From assembly GCA_020720045.1 (NCBI GenBank), contig DYPH01000025.1, forward strand, positions 4,949 to 53,143: a DNA stretch of 48,195 nucleotides, written 5' to 3'. Both the position numbers and the translations under genes were made by a program. Under the pieces are notes generated by a model. It was not told the DNA's origin, did no database searches, and worked only from the letters and a program-made list of their open reading frames with translations. Positions 7,584 through 15,770 of this stretch are shown in pieces (the first letter of the stretch is position 1; the number at the start of each line of letters is the position of its first letter). The stretch is from Sorangium cellulosum (lineage in GTDB: Bacteria > Myxococcota_A > Polyangia > Polyangiales > Polyangiaceae).

Positions 7584-10019
7584 TCAGCCGCGCTGCTTGG
7601 CAGAAAAACGTGCTTCTACGGCGCTTACAACGCGACCGTGGACGTCATCGACCTCTTTGTCGGTGAGGGTGCGATCGTCGGCCTGGTAGACGACGCGGAA
7701 GGCGAGGCTCCGGTGGTCGGCGGGGATGCTTCCGCCGACGAACTTGTCAAAGAGCTCGACGCGACGACCGAGGGGGGCGGCGGCGCTGGCGATTTCGGCG
7801 CTGACCGCGCCTGCGTCGACGTCGTCGTGGACGACAAGGGCGAGATCGCGCGGTGAGGCGGGGAACCGGGGGATCGCTTGGTACACAAACGATTTCTTCG
7901 GGAGCCCGCGGAGGGCGTCGAGATCGAGGTGGACCACTTGCGTCCCCGCGCCAACCTCGAAGGACTCGACCAAATCGGGATGGAGGGGGCCGAAGTGGCC
8001 GACGGGGATCCCGTCGACGGCGAGGGTCGCGCCGCCACGTGGGTGGATCGTCGCGATTTCTTTGTTGGAAGTGACCATCGGCGTGGCACCCACCAGCGCG
8101 CGCACGAGCGCTTCGGCGAGGTACTTCGCGTCCCAGACGTCCCACGATTCCGCCTTCGTGAGCCACGCGGGGCGGTTGCCAGCGAGGACGGCGACGAAGG
8201 TCAGCTTTTCGGAAGGGAGCGATTTTCCGCCCTGTTCCGTGCCTTCTTGGGCGTGGAAGGTCGGTGTTGCTGCGAAGAGGGTGCCGCTCCGCTCGCCGTG
8301 GCGACGGGCGTTCGCGAGCGCTTCGAGGAGCCCCGGGAGGAGCGCCGTCCGGAGGACGCTCTGGTACTCGGAGAGGGGGTTCTGCAAATGAACGCTCGCC
8401 GGTTCCGCCTTTGCTTTTTCGAGCACCGCCGGGGAAGTGAGCGCATAGAGGATCGCCTCGGAGAGACCGAGGTTGACGGCGGCACGGCGTACCGTCGTGA
8501 GGAATTGTTCGCGGCCGCCAAAATCGAGGGTCGGTGCGACGCGCGGAAGAATCGCCGGAATGGTGTCGATGCCGCGGACGCGGATCACCTCTTCGACAAG
8601 GTCTGCTTCGCGGGTGAGATCGGGGCGGTGGGCCGGGATCTCAAACGTCGCTTCTCCGTCGGTGCTGGTCGTGCCTGCGGGCTTGAGGCCGAGGCGTTCC
8701 AAAATCGTGTGGGCTTCCGACCAGGGGACGACGATCCCGAGGAGTCGGTTCATGAAGGCGGCGGTGAGGCGCACCGTCGGCCGGGTGAGCTCTTTCGCGA
8801 CGACGATGCGGTTTCCGGCGGCGGTTTTCCCGCCGGCGAGGGTGCCGAGGAGCTCCTGGGCGCGGGCGAGGGCGCGGCCGGTGTCCGACCAGTCGACGCC
8901 GCGCTCAAAGCGGTGGCTCGACTCCGTGTGGAGCCCGTGGCGGCGGCCGGTGCGGCGTACGCCCCGCGGATCGAAGCAGGCGACTTCAAGGAAGACGCGC
9001 TTGGTTTCGGTGGAAATTTCGCTATTTCCGCCCCCCATGACGCCGGCGAGCGCCACCGGGCCGTTGCCGTCGGCGATCACGAGATCGTCGTGGACGAGCT
9101 TCCGGTCGACGCCGTCGAGGGTCTTCAAGACCTCCCCTTCCGTCGCGCGGCGGACGCGGATGCCGCCGGCGACCTTGTCGAGATCGAAGGCGTGCATCGG
9201 GTGGCCGAACTCGAGCATGACGAGGTTGGTGACGTCGACGACGTTGGAGATCGACCGGACGCCGAGCGCCTGGAGGCGGAAGCGGACCGCGAGCGGCGAC
9301 GGGCCGACGGTGACGTCAAGCGACGCGCCAGCGCCATAGTGGGGGCAGCGCTCGCCGTCGGTGATGGTGACGGTAGTTCCGAGCGCTTCAAAGGTCGTTT
9401 CGGCGGCGGTCGCTTCGGAAATGGCAGGCACTTCAAAGGGGACTTCGAGGAGCGCCGAGAGCTCGCGGGCGAGCCCGAGGTGGCCGAGGCCGTCGGGGCG
9501 GTTTGGCGTGAGGCCGATCTCAAAGATGAAATCGTGGGCCTCGCGGACCGCGTTCGCAAACGGCGTTCCCGGCGGCGCCGAGTTCGGCGCGAGGACGAGG
9601 ATCCCGTCGCTGCTGTCGCCGAGACCGAGCTCCTTCTCCGAGCAGAGCATCCCCTCGGAGACGACGCCGGCGATCTCGCGGGGGGCGAGCGTCACGCCGA
9701 GGGCCGGCAGGTAGGCGCCAAGCGGGGCGAGGACGACCTGGTGGCCGGGCTCGGGGACGTTCGGTGCACCGCAAACAATTCGCTGGGTTCCGGAGGGGCC
9801 ACGGTCGACGGTGACGAGGCGGAGGCCGCTCTTCGTCGGGTGGGGCTCCCGCGCGACGACGGTCACGACGAGGCAGCTCGTCGTCGCCGCGCCGTACTCG
9901 TCGATGCCTTCCACTTCGAAGCCGGCGCCGGTCAGCACCTCGGCGAGCTTGGTGGGGGCGAGCGGCGTGCGCGCGACGGCGGGGACGAGTTCCGAGAGCC
10001 AGTTGTAAGAAGCCTTCAT
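7584..10019 (-). CDS. pheT: Phenylalanyl-tRNA synthetase beta subunit
   Basis: The protein has 811 residues, normal for bacterial PheT. It starts MKASYNWLSELVP, carries the EMAP/OB-type tRNA-binding domain near residues 45-150 (PHPTKSGLRLVTVDRG), then the B3/B4 editing region, the B5 domain and a C-terminal FDX-ACB anticodon-binding domain (QAIPRFPASPRDLALVV onwards). It forms an alpha2-beta2 enzyme with PheS that charges tRNA-Phe and hydrolyses mischarged Tyr-tRNA-Phe. The reading frame stays open 34 codons further upstream, but that extension only translates a palindromic repeat, so the ATG at 10019 is preferred. pheS lies upstream across a 147-base gap. Confidence 0.96.
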   Translation of the reverse strand: MKASYNWLSELVPAVARTPLAPTKLAEVLTGAGFEVEGIDEYGAATTSCLVVTVVAREPHPTKSGLRLVTVDRGPSGTQRIVCGAPNVPEPGHQVVLAPLGAYLPALGVTLAPREIAGVVSEGMLCSEKELGLGDSSDGILVLAPNSAPPGTPFANAVREAHDFIFEIGLTPNRPDGLGHLGLARELSALLEVPFEVPAISEATAAETTFEALGTTVTITDGERCPHYGAGASLDVTVGPSPLAVRFRLQALGVRSISNVVDVTNLVMLEFGHPMHAFDLDKVAGGIRVRRATEGEVLKTLDGVDRKLVHDDLVIADGNGPVALAGVMGGGNSEISTETKRVFLEVACFDPRGVRRTGRRHGLHTESSHRFERGVDWSDTGRALARAQELLGTLAGGKTAAGNRIVVAKELTRPTVRLTAAFMNRLLGIVVPWSEAHTILERLGLKPAGTTSTDGEATFEIPAHRPDLTREADLVEEVIRVRGIDTIPAILPRVAPTLDFGGREQFLTTVRRAAVNLGLSEAILYALTSPAVLEKAKAEPASVHLQNPLSEYQSVLRTALLPGLLEALANARRHGERSGTLFAATPTFHAQEGTEQGGKSLPSEKLTFVAVLAGNRPAWLTKAESWDVWDAKYLAEALVRALVGATPMVTSNKEIATIHPRGGATLAVDGIPVGHFGPLHPDLVESFEVGAGTQVVHLDLDALRGLPKKSFVYQAIPRFPASPRDLALVVHDDVDAGAVSAEIASAAAPLGRRVELFDKFVGGSIPADHRSLAFRVVYQADDRTLTDKEVDDVHGRVVSAVEARFSAKQRG

Positions 10020-10103
10020 GATCGTGATCCAGGATCCGGGAAAGAGTCGGTAACCAACGACGATTGCAGCATCTCGCCCAGGAAGACCGGGCAGCTGCAG
10101 TTC

Positions 10104-10150
10104 TGCGCGCCGTTTCCTCACCGCCTTCGGCGGTTCCAGGCGGACGCGCA
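10104..10150. repeat. Family R REP-like palindrome between pheS and pheT
   Basis: A 47-base copy with intact ends and core hairpin, with one base difference from the 44782 copy in the right arm. The flanks (AGCTGCAGTTC before, GGTGCAGG after) extend the inverted repeat and resemble the flanks of the 44782 copy. It lies in the pheS-pheT spacer, so the transcript would carry this hairpin. Confidence 0.85.
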
Positions 10151-10166
10151 GGTGCAGGAAGTTCGC

Positions 10167-11279
10167 TTAGAACTGGGCGAGGAAACGCGGATCGTTTTCG
10201 AAGAAAAGGCGAATGTTCGGGACGCCGTACCGGAGCATGGCGAGGCGCTCGAGCCCCATCCCGAGGGCGAAGCCGGTCCATTTCTGCGTCTCGTCCCGGC
10301 GAAGCGCCGGATCCGAGAACTTCTGCTCGCCGGGGACGTTCATGCCGCACTCTTCGAAGACGACCGGGTCGATCATCCCGCAGCCGAGAACTTCAATCCA
10401 TCCGGTATGTTTGCAGAGGTTGCAGCCGGCGCGGGTCCCGTCTTCCTTCCGGCAGAAGACGCAGCCGATGTCGACTTCGGCCCCCGGCTCGACGAAGGGG
10501 AAGTAGCTCGGGCGGAGGCGGACCGGCGTGCCGGCGCCGAAGAGGCGTGCGGCGAAGGCCTCGAGGATCCCCTTCAAATGGGCCATTGAGACGTTCTCGT
10601 CGACGAGGAACGCCTCCAGCTGATGGAACATCGGTGAGTGGGTCGCGTCGTCGTCGCGGCGGTAGACGGTGCCCGGCGCGATGTAGGCGAAGGGGGGCGT
10701 CATCGACGTCATCGCGCGGACCTGGATGTTGCTCGTGTGCGTCCGCAGCAGGTGGCCGTCGGTCGTCCAGAAGCTGTCCTGCATGTCGGTCGCCGGGTGG
10801 TCCGGCGGGAAGCCCAACTTCGTGAAGTTGTTAACTTCATGCTCGACTTCCGGCCCGTCAAACACGCCAAAGCCGAGGCTCTTGAAGATGGCGATGACCT
10901 CTTCGCGGACCTGGCTGATCGGGTGGGCGTGCCCTTCCGCGCGGAGGGTGCGGGCCGGGAGCGTGAGGTCGAAGGGGCGCGCGTGGAGCTCGGCGTGGCG
11001 GAGCTCGGCGGCGAGGGTGGCGAGGCGCTGATCAAAGGCGGTTTCCACCTCGACGCGGAGCGCATTGACCTTCGCGCCGATCGCCTTTCGCGCGTCGCCG
11101 GGGATCGCCCCCATCTGCTTCAAGATGGCGGTCAGCTCCCCTTTTTTGCCAAGGATCTTGGCATTTTCGTCGCGGAGCGTCTGTTCGTCAGTCGCCGCCG
11201 AGAAACGGCTCGGGTAGCCGTCGCGGAGGGTCGTCAGCGCCTGCTCAATCGCTTCGTGGGTGGCGTGGGGGGCATCCAT
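10167..11279 (-). CDS. pheS: Phenylalanyl-tRNA synthetase alpha subunit
   Basis: The protein has 370 residues. An N-terminal helical arm (about 1-90) leads to the class II catalytic domain, with motif 1 around HPISQVREEVIAIFKSLGF, motif 2 (YRRDDDATHSPMFHQLEAF) and motif 3 (FALGMGLERLAMLRYG). It makes Phe-AMP and charges tRNA-Phe as a complex with PheT. A short Cys-containing insertion (GCVFCRKEDGTRAGCNLCK) looks like a zinc knuckle, as in several bacterial PheS proteins. pheT follows downstream. Upstream are two lipoprotein genes rather than rplT, so the usual rpmI-rplT-pheS-pheT order is interrupted. Confidence 0.96.
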   Translation of the reverse strand: MDAPHATHEAIEQALTTLRDGYPSRFSAATDEQTLRDENAKILGKKGELTAILKQMGAIPGDARKAIGAKVNALRVEVETAFDQRLATLAAELRHAELHARPFDLTLPARTLRAEGHAHPISQVREEVIAIFKSLGFGVFDGPEVEHEVNNFTKLGFPPDHPATDMQDSFWTTDGHLLRTHTSNIQVRAMTSMTPPFAYIAPGTVYRRDDDATHSPMFHQLEAFLVDENVSMAHLKGILEAFAARLFGAGTPVRLRPSYFPFVEPGAEVDIGCVFCRKEDGTRAGCNLCKHTGWIEVLGCGMIDPVVFEECGMNVPGEQKFSDPALRRDETQKWTGFALGMGLERLAMLRYGVPNIRLFFENDPRFLAQF

Positions 11280-11373
11280 GATGGGGGGCCACTACTACAA
11301 AGTTCCCCATTTGTAGCGCCCAGTTGCGCGGGGCCCCGAGCATCGTGAAGCGGCCCCTGCCAGGAAAAAAAGC

Positions 11374-12885
11374 CTACTTGCAGGACAGCTCGGTCTGGCT
11401 CTTCAGCGACGCTTTTCCGTCGCAGCCGGTGCTGCAGGTCTTCCCCGTCGGGCACTGGAGGCCGGCGAGGCGGGTGCCCCCCTTGCACTGGATAGCCGCC
11501 TTGGCGATTTCCGGATCGCAGTAGAAGCCGTCTGCCTTCCCTTGGCAGAACGCGGCCGGCGGCACCGCCTGGCAGCCTTCTCCCGTGTTCGGTGCCCGGA
11601 AACAATAGGCGGTCGGCGTCTTTCCGGCGCGGCTGTTGGTGATCGACCCGCTGTTGTAGGCGCCGTCAGAGACGCGGTTGTCGATCGCGGTCAATACGCC
11701 ATTCTGGTTGTCGGCGACCATGAACACGTGGCCCGAATGGGCGTCGGTCCGGTAGGGGTCGCCGACGCCCTGGATCTTCGGGTTGTTCTTGCTCGCGCCG
11801 TACTCGTTGAGATCTTGGGTGAATCCGATGTCGCCCGGCTGACATTGGGCCGCGGGGACCGGCTTCCAGCCGCGCTTGATCAGCTCTTCTTTTACGCCCG
11901 GCCCACCGGAACCGACCGCATCGGTACGGGTTCGCATCGGGAAATCGGGATAGACGGAGCGCATCGCGAGGGAAACATAGGCGGCGCAGCGCTTCCCGGT
12001 ATTGGGGAGAGCGGCCCGCGCTTGCCGGCGTACCGTCGAGTAGTTTTCGCGATCGTTGTAGTGATTGAAGAGCTTCGCGCCGTCGCCACAGCTGGCCGGA
12101 AGAGACGCCGGAACCGCTTTCGGCGTGACCCCACCGCAGCCGGCATCGCCGCCCGCACCCGCGTCGCCTACGCCAGCATCGCCACCCGCGCCGCCGCCGC
12201 CACCGCCGCCGCCGGGGGGCGTTCCGGGGTCGCTCGGGCTCCCAGTCGGAGGGGCCGTCGGCACTTCTTGGCCGTTCGCGCCGAGCCCGATTGCGAGGAG
12301 CGACTCTACAACTTTCTTCGCCAATTCAACCGGGAAGCGGGTGCCTTCGCACTTCGCGCCGCCGCCGTTCGCCTTGCACTCGTCGACGACCGTCTTGTCG
12401 AAGGGGCCATAGACGAACTTGCCGTCGCTGCAGAGGCCGGTCTCCGGCGAGACGGTGGTCCCCGTCGGGCATTCGGACACCGGATCATCCCCTTGAATCG
12501 TCGGATCGTCGACGGCATTCGGGTTTGAATTCCTCGCATCTTCGGCGACGTCGGCCGGCCAGTTGGCCTCATCGCAGACGGCGCCGTTGCCAGCCTTTTT
12601 GCACTCATCGACCATGGCGTCGGGGAACGGGCCGACCGCTTTCTTGTCGGGCGTGAGGCAGAAACCGGTCTTCGCATCAAACACGGTATCCGGCGGGCAA
12701 ACGACATCGGTCGCGCCGGCGGTGTAGGGGTCTTCCGGCTCCGCCGACATCTTGTCGAGGTCGTTCGTCGAGTCGTTCGGCGTGGTGTCGCCGTTCTTCG
12801 TCGGCAGGTACTCGTCCCCGACTTTGGGGCGTCTCGCCTCCGAGCGCTGGTCAGCGACCGACAAACGGAAAAACGCGACCCTCAC
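11374..12885 (-). CDS. Cys-peptidase-like paralogue lacking a signal peptide
   Basis: The open frame has up to 503 residues and is a paralogue of the gene at 12917-14347. Two internal repeats of the pattern CP..T....G.C....GPF....C...GGGA.C occupy about 60-195. A Gly/Pro/Asp-rich linker leads to a domain with GKRCAAYVSLAMR, CQPGDIGF and HSGHVFMVADN, which looks like an NlpC/P60- or CHAP-type cysteine peptidase (Cys then His then Asn). A Cys-rich tail ends the protein. The only upstream start, GTG at 12885, lies inside the terminator hairpin of the preceding gene, and no signal peptide is encoded. Homology to the paralogue begins near DEYLPTKNGDTTPND. It may be a 5'-truncated duplicate. Confidence 0.6.
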   Translation of the reverse strand: MRVAFFRLSVADQRSEARRPKVGDEYLPTKNGDTTPNDSTNDLDKMSAEPEDPYTAGATDVVCPPDTVFDAKTGFCLTPDKKAVGPFPDAMVDECKKAGNGAVCDEANWPADVAEDARNSNPNAVDDPTIQGDDPVSECPTGTTVSPETGLCSDGKFVYGPFDKTVVDECKANGGGAKCEGTRFPVELAKKVVESLLAIGLGANGQEVPTAPPTGSPSDPGTPPGGGGGGGGAGGDAGVGDAGAGGDAGCGGVTPKAVPASLPASCGDGAKLFNHYNDRENYSTVRRQARAALPNTGKRCAAYVSLAMRSVYPDFPMRTRTDAVGSGGPGVKEELIKRGWKPVPAAQCQPGDIGFTQDLNEYGASKNNPKIQGVGDPYRTDAHSGHVFMVADNQNGVLTAIDNRVSDGAYNSGSITNSRAGKTPTAYCFRAPNTGEGCQAVPPAAFCQGKADGFYCDPEIAKAAIQCKGGTRLAGLQCPTGKTCSTGCDGKASLKSQTELSCK

Positions 12886-12896
12886 GGATCGCGTTT
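12866..12896 (-). terminator. Intrinsic terminator after the first peptidase paralogue
   Basis: Read on the minus strand, AAACGCGA pairs perfectly with TCGCGTTT (12889-12896 and 12871-12878) around a 10-base loop and is followed by a short T run. It lies 20 bases after the stop at 12917. Confidence 0.75.
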
Positions 12897-12916
12897 CGAG
12901 CGGGACGCGGCCGGCC

Positions 12917-14347
12917 TTACTTGCAGGCGAGCTCGGTGGCGCTCTTCATCGCCGCGCGACCGCCGCTGCCGGCCGAGCAGGTCTTGCCCGTCGGGCACTG
13001 AAGGCCGGCGAGGCGGGTGCCCCCCTTGCATTGAATGGCCGCCTTCGCGATGTCGGGGTCGCAGTAGAAGGCGTCGGCCTTCCCCTTGCAAAAGGCGTCG
13101 ACCTGGGATGCGCACCCTCGGGAGGCATTCGGCGCGCGGAGGCAGTAGGCGGTCGGCGTCTTCCCCTTGCGGCTATTGGTAATGGAGCCGCTATTGTAGG
13201 CCCCTTCCGAAATGCGGTTGTCAATCGCGGTAATCACGCCATTCTGGTTGTCGGCGACCATGAAGACGTGGCCCGAGTGCGCATCTTTTCGGTACGCATC
13301 AGCGGCGGTGCGGATCTTCGGCTTCGACTTACTCTTGCCGTATTCATTGAGATCTTGGGTAAAAGCGATGTCGCCCGGCTGGCAGTTTGCCGTACTGACC
13401 GGCTTCCAACCGCGCTTAAAGAGTTCCTCTCGGACGCCGTTGCCGCCGGAACCGACAGAGTCGGTCCGCTTGCGCATCGGGAAGCCGGGATAAACCTCGC
13501 GCATCGCGAGTGAGACGTAGGTCGCGCAGCGCTTGCCGGAGGCCTCGATGGCGCGCGCTTGACGTTTGATTTGCGAGAAGTTCTTGCGATTGTTGTAGTG
13601 ATTGAAGAGCTTCGCCGCGTCGCCGCAGGAGGACGGGAGCGCCTTCGGGACGGCGGCGAGTTCGAGGTCGCCCCCGGCGAAGTCGGCGCTCGTGATCTCG
13701 GACCCGTCGGCGGAGAGGCCGGCGTCCGCGTAGCCGTTCGGGAGGACTTCCGTCGCAAACTTCACATCAAAGCGCAGCGCGTTGCAGGCGGCGGCGCCGC
13801 CGTTCGCCTGGCATTCGGCGACGACGGTGCTGTCGAAGGGGCCGTAGACGAACTTTCCGTCGCTGCAGAGGCCGTGCTTGATGGAGACAGTCGTGCCGGT
13901 CGGGCAGCTAGCGACCGGCTCGTCCCCCTCGATGGTCGGGTCGTCGACGGCGCTTGGATTGGCATTCCGCGCCGCCTTTGCGAGGGCGACCGGCCACTCG
14001 GCGCTGTCGCACACGGCGCCGCCGCCGTTCTTCTTGCAGGCGTCGATCATCCCTTGCGGGAAGGGCCCGACCGCCTCGCCGTTCGTCGTCACGCAGAAGC
14101 CGCTCGTCCCGTCGAAGGTGGTCGCGTCCGGGCAGACGACGTCGTTGGCGTCGACCGAGTAGGGGGAGTCGGACTCGGCCGACATCTTCGCGAGATCGTT
14201 CGTCAGGTCGTTCGGCGTCGTCTCGCCGTCGGCCGTAGGCAGTTCGCCGTCGACCAGGCCGTCGTCGGTCACCCGGTCGCTGGACGAGCACGCGAAGAGG
14301 GAAAGGGCGAGGGCGGCTGAGGCGACGAGCGGAATGCGGCGGTGCAT
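12917..14347 (-). CDS. Lipoprotein with NlpC/P60- or CHAP-like peptidase domain
   Basis: The protein has 476 residues. The signal peptide MHRRIPLVASAALALSLFAC ends in a lipobox, so it is lipid-anchored. Two repeated Cys modules (about 68-190: VVCPDATTF...GFCV, then ASCPTGTTV...GLCS, each followed by GPF and GGGA or GGAA with Cys) precede a putative cysteine peptidase domain: SGKRCATYVSLAMREVYPGF (nucleophile candidate Cys), NCQPGDIAFTQDLNEYGKSK and DAHSGHVFMVADN (His), then IDNRIS. A Cys-rich tail (CKGGTRLAGLQCPTGKTC) closes it. Peptidoglycan cleavage is possible but the substrate is not shown. It has its own 5' region after the rplT terminator, and its own terminator at 12866. Confidence 0.75.
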   Translation of the reverse strand: MHRRIPLVASAALALSLFACSSSDRVTDDGLVDGELPTADGETTPNDLTNDLAKMSAESDSPYSVDANDVVCPDATTFDGTSGFCVTTNGEAVGPFPQGMIDACKKNGGGAVCDSAEWPVALAKAARNANPSAVDDPTIEGDEPVASCPTGTTVSIKHGLCSDGKFVYGPFDSTVVAECQANGGAAACNALRFDVKFATEVLPNGYADAGLSADGSEITSADFAGGDLELAAVPKALPSSCGDAAKLFNHYNNRKNFSQIKRQARAIEASGKRCATYVSLAMREVYPGFPMRKRTDSVGSGGNGVREELFKRGWKPVSTANCQPGDIAFTQDLNEYGKSKSKPKIRTAADAYRKDAHSGHVFMVADNQNGVITAIDNRISEGAYNSGSITNSRKGKTPTAYCLRAPNASRGCASQVDAFCKGKADAFYCDPDIAKAAIQCKGGTRLAGLQCPTGKTCSAGSGGRAAMKSATELACK

Positions 14348-14559
14348 GGGGAATCCTTTAGCAAAGCGGGGGCCAACGTCTCCAACGCATCACAGCATAC
14401 AGGTTTCGTCGAAAAGCAAAAGAATCCTGTCTGTTACAACGCCGTTACGACGCACCACGCCAAACAATTCGCCACTTCCACGCGCTTGCGCTGGTCTCTC
14501 TCCGACCCACCGGGTGGATCATTGCTGCACCATGAGCCGCGTCTCCGCCCACCGAAGAT

Positions 14560-14598
14560 GGAAACAAGAAACCCCGCCGATCCTTGCGGAGGGCGGGG
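14560..14598 (-). terminator. Intrinsic terminator after rplT
   Basis: On the minus strand GGCGGGG's partner CCCCGCC forms a seven-base stem (14572-14578 with 14592-14598) followed by a T-rich TTTCTTGTTT. It lies about 25 bases after the rplT stop and ends the rpmI-rplT transcript. Confidence 0.75.
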
Positions 14599-14621
14599 CT
14601 GCTCGATTTCCTTACCGGAAC

Positions 14622-14972
14622 TCAGATGGCCTTGGCCGACTTGAGCACTTCCGTGAAGGCGGCCGGGTCGGCGATCGCGATGTCGCTGAGCACCTTGCGG
14701 TCGAGGTCGATGTTCGCGAGCTTGAGCGCGTGCATCGCCTTGCTGTACGTCGTGCCGTTGAGACGGGCCGCCGCGTTGATGCGGGCGATCCAGAGACGAC
14801 GGAAGTCCCGCTTGCGGAGCTTGCGGTGGGCGTACGCGTACACCCACGACTTCATCACGACTTCCTTCGCGTAAGCGAAGAGGCGGCTGCGGGCGCTGTG
14901 GAACCCGGAAGCGGCCTTGAGGATACGATTGCGGCGACGACGCGCCTTAAAACCACGTTTTGCGCGGGGCAT
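14622..14972 (-). CDS. rplT: Ribosomal protein bL20
   Basis: The protein has 116 residues and starts MPRAKRGFKARRRRNRILKA, with the diagnostic YAYAHRKLRKRDFRRLWIAR and LNGTTYSKAMHALK. It binds 23S rRNA early in 50S assembly and in many bacteria also regulates its own operon. It lies 18 bases after rpmI. infC is not upstream, and pheS is separated from rplT by two unrelated genes. Confidence 0.97.
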   Translation of the reverse strand: MPRAKRGFKARRRRNRILKAASGFHSARSRLFAYAKEVVMKSWVYAYAHRKLRKRDFRRLWIARINAAARLNGTTYSKAMHALKLANIDLDRKVLSDIAIADPAAFTEVLKSAKAI

Positions 14973-14990
14973 AGGAGGGTCTCTTTCTCG

Positions 14991-15188
14991 TCAGCCGTAG
15001 GGGAGCAGGCGCTTGAAGTGCTTTTCGAACGACTTGGCGACCATGTCGTTCTTGCGCAGGCGGCGGAGGCGCTTGCGGGACTTGTTGCTCAGCCCGTGGT
15101 TTCCGCCCTGCTTGGAGCGGCGCACACGGCCCGATCCAGTGATGCGGAGCCGCTTTGCTGCGGCTTTCTTGGTCTTCATCTTCGGCAT
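14991..15188 (-). CDS. rpmI: Ribosomal protein bL35
   Basis: The protein has 65 residues (MPKMKTKKAAAKRLRITGSG onwards), with the conserved RSKQGGNHGLSNKSRKRLRR. AGGAAGG lies upstream of the ATG. It is the first gene of a two-gene rpmI-rplT unit. The roughly 70 bases between it and the next divergent gene leave room for a promoter but not for infC. Confidence 0.96.
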   Translation of the reverse strand: MPKMKTKKAAAKRLRITGSGRVRRSKQGGNHGLSNKSRKRLRRLRKNDMVAKSFEKHFKRLLPYG

Positions 15189-15258
15189 GACGTGCCTTCC
15201 TCAGAGGGAACGCTCTCTCGGGGCCCTCGCCGGATGCGAGAGTGGGAATGCCGCGGAG

Positions 15259-15738
15259 ATGCGTGTGGGGAGGCGCCTCGTAGCAAAGTGCGAGCGGCTG
15301 TCAATCGATTTGCGGTTGTGTTCGCCGGTTCTTCTTGCCGCAACCCGATCCGCGCGGTGTTCTGCTCGCTTCCATGCGTCCGTGAATGCGGCAAAAGCGT
15401 GGGCGGCAAAGACGGGATGGCCGAAGGGGACCAAATCCCCGAAGCTCGGGCTCGCCGCCAGGATCTATCACGACACCGGTTTCCGGCATTGCACCAAGAA
15501 GGAATACGACAAGGCAGCCGACCTCTTCCTCCGTGGGACGCTCGCCGATCCCGAGGCGAAGCTCCCCGCCTACAACCTCGCCTGTACCTACGCGATTCTC
15601 GGCGACTCCCATGCGGAAGCGGCGCTAAAAATTGCGATTGAGCGCGGCGGCGATGCCGTAAAAAAGCGCGCGGCGAAAGATGCCGACTTTGCGAAGGTCA
15701 AGTCGGCCCCGTGGTTTACCGCCCTCACTGGTGGATGA
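15259..15738 (+). CDS. TPR-like protein
   Basis: The C-terminal part is convincing: KKEYDKAADLFLRGTLADPE and AKLPAYNLACTYAILGD, then ADFAKVKSAPWFTAL read as one tetratricopeptide-like helical pair with the capping motif often seen in short TPR proteins. The start is uncertain. ATG at 15259 gives 159 residues with a weakly hydrophobic segment (LCSPVLLAATRSARC); a GTG near 15381 would give a compact protein beginning VNAAKAWAAKTG. The gene diverges from rpmI. Its role is probably protein-protein interaction; no partner is suggested. Confidence 0.55.
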   Translation: MRVGRRLVAKCERLSIDLRLCSPVLLAATRSARCSARFHASVNAAKAWAAKTGWPKGTKSPKLGLAARIYHDTGFRHCTKKEYDKAADLFLRGTLADPEAKLPAYNLACTYAILGDSHAEAALKIAIERGGDAVKKRAAKDADFAKVKSAPWFTALTGG

Positions 15739-15770
15739 AACAGCATTGAAGATCGTGTAACGATCGCGCG

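Noticed and set aside
10020-10121. N-terminal extension of PheT
   Set aside because: The 34 extra codons translate a palindromic repeat; the ATG at 10019 gives the standard PheT N terminus.
7878-10589. 903-residue frame opposite pheT
   Set aside because: It is the antisense shadow of pheT and part of pheS; low stop frequency follows from high GC at third positions. It has no motifs.
14991-15188. infC upstream of rpmI
   Set aside because: There is no IF3-like frame between rpmI and the divergent TPR gene; the gap is under 100 bases.
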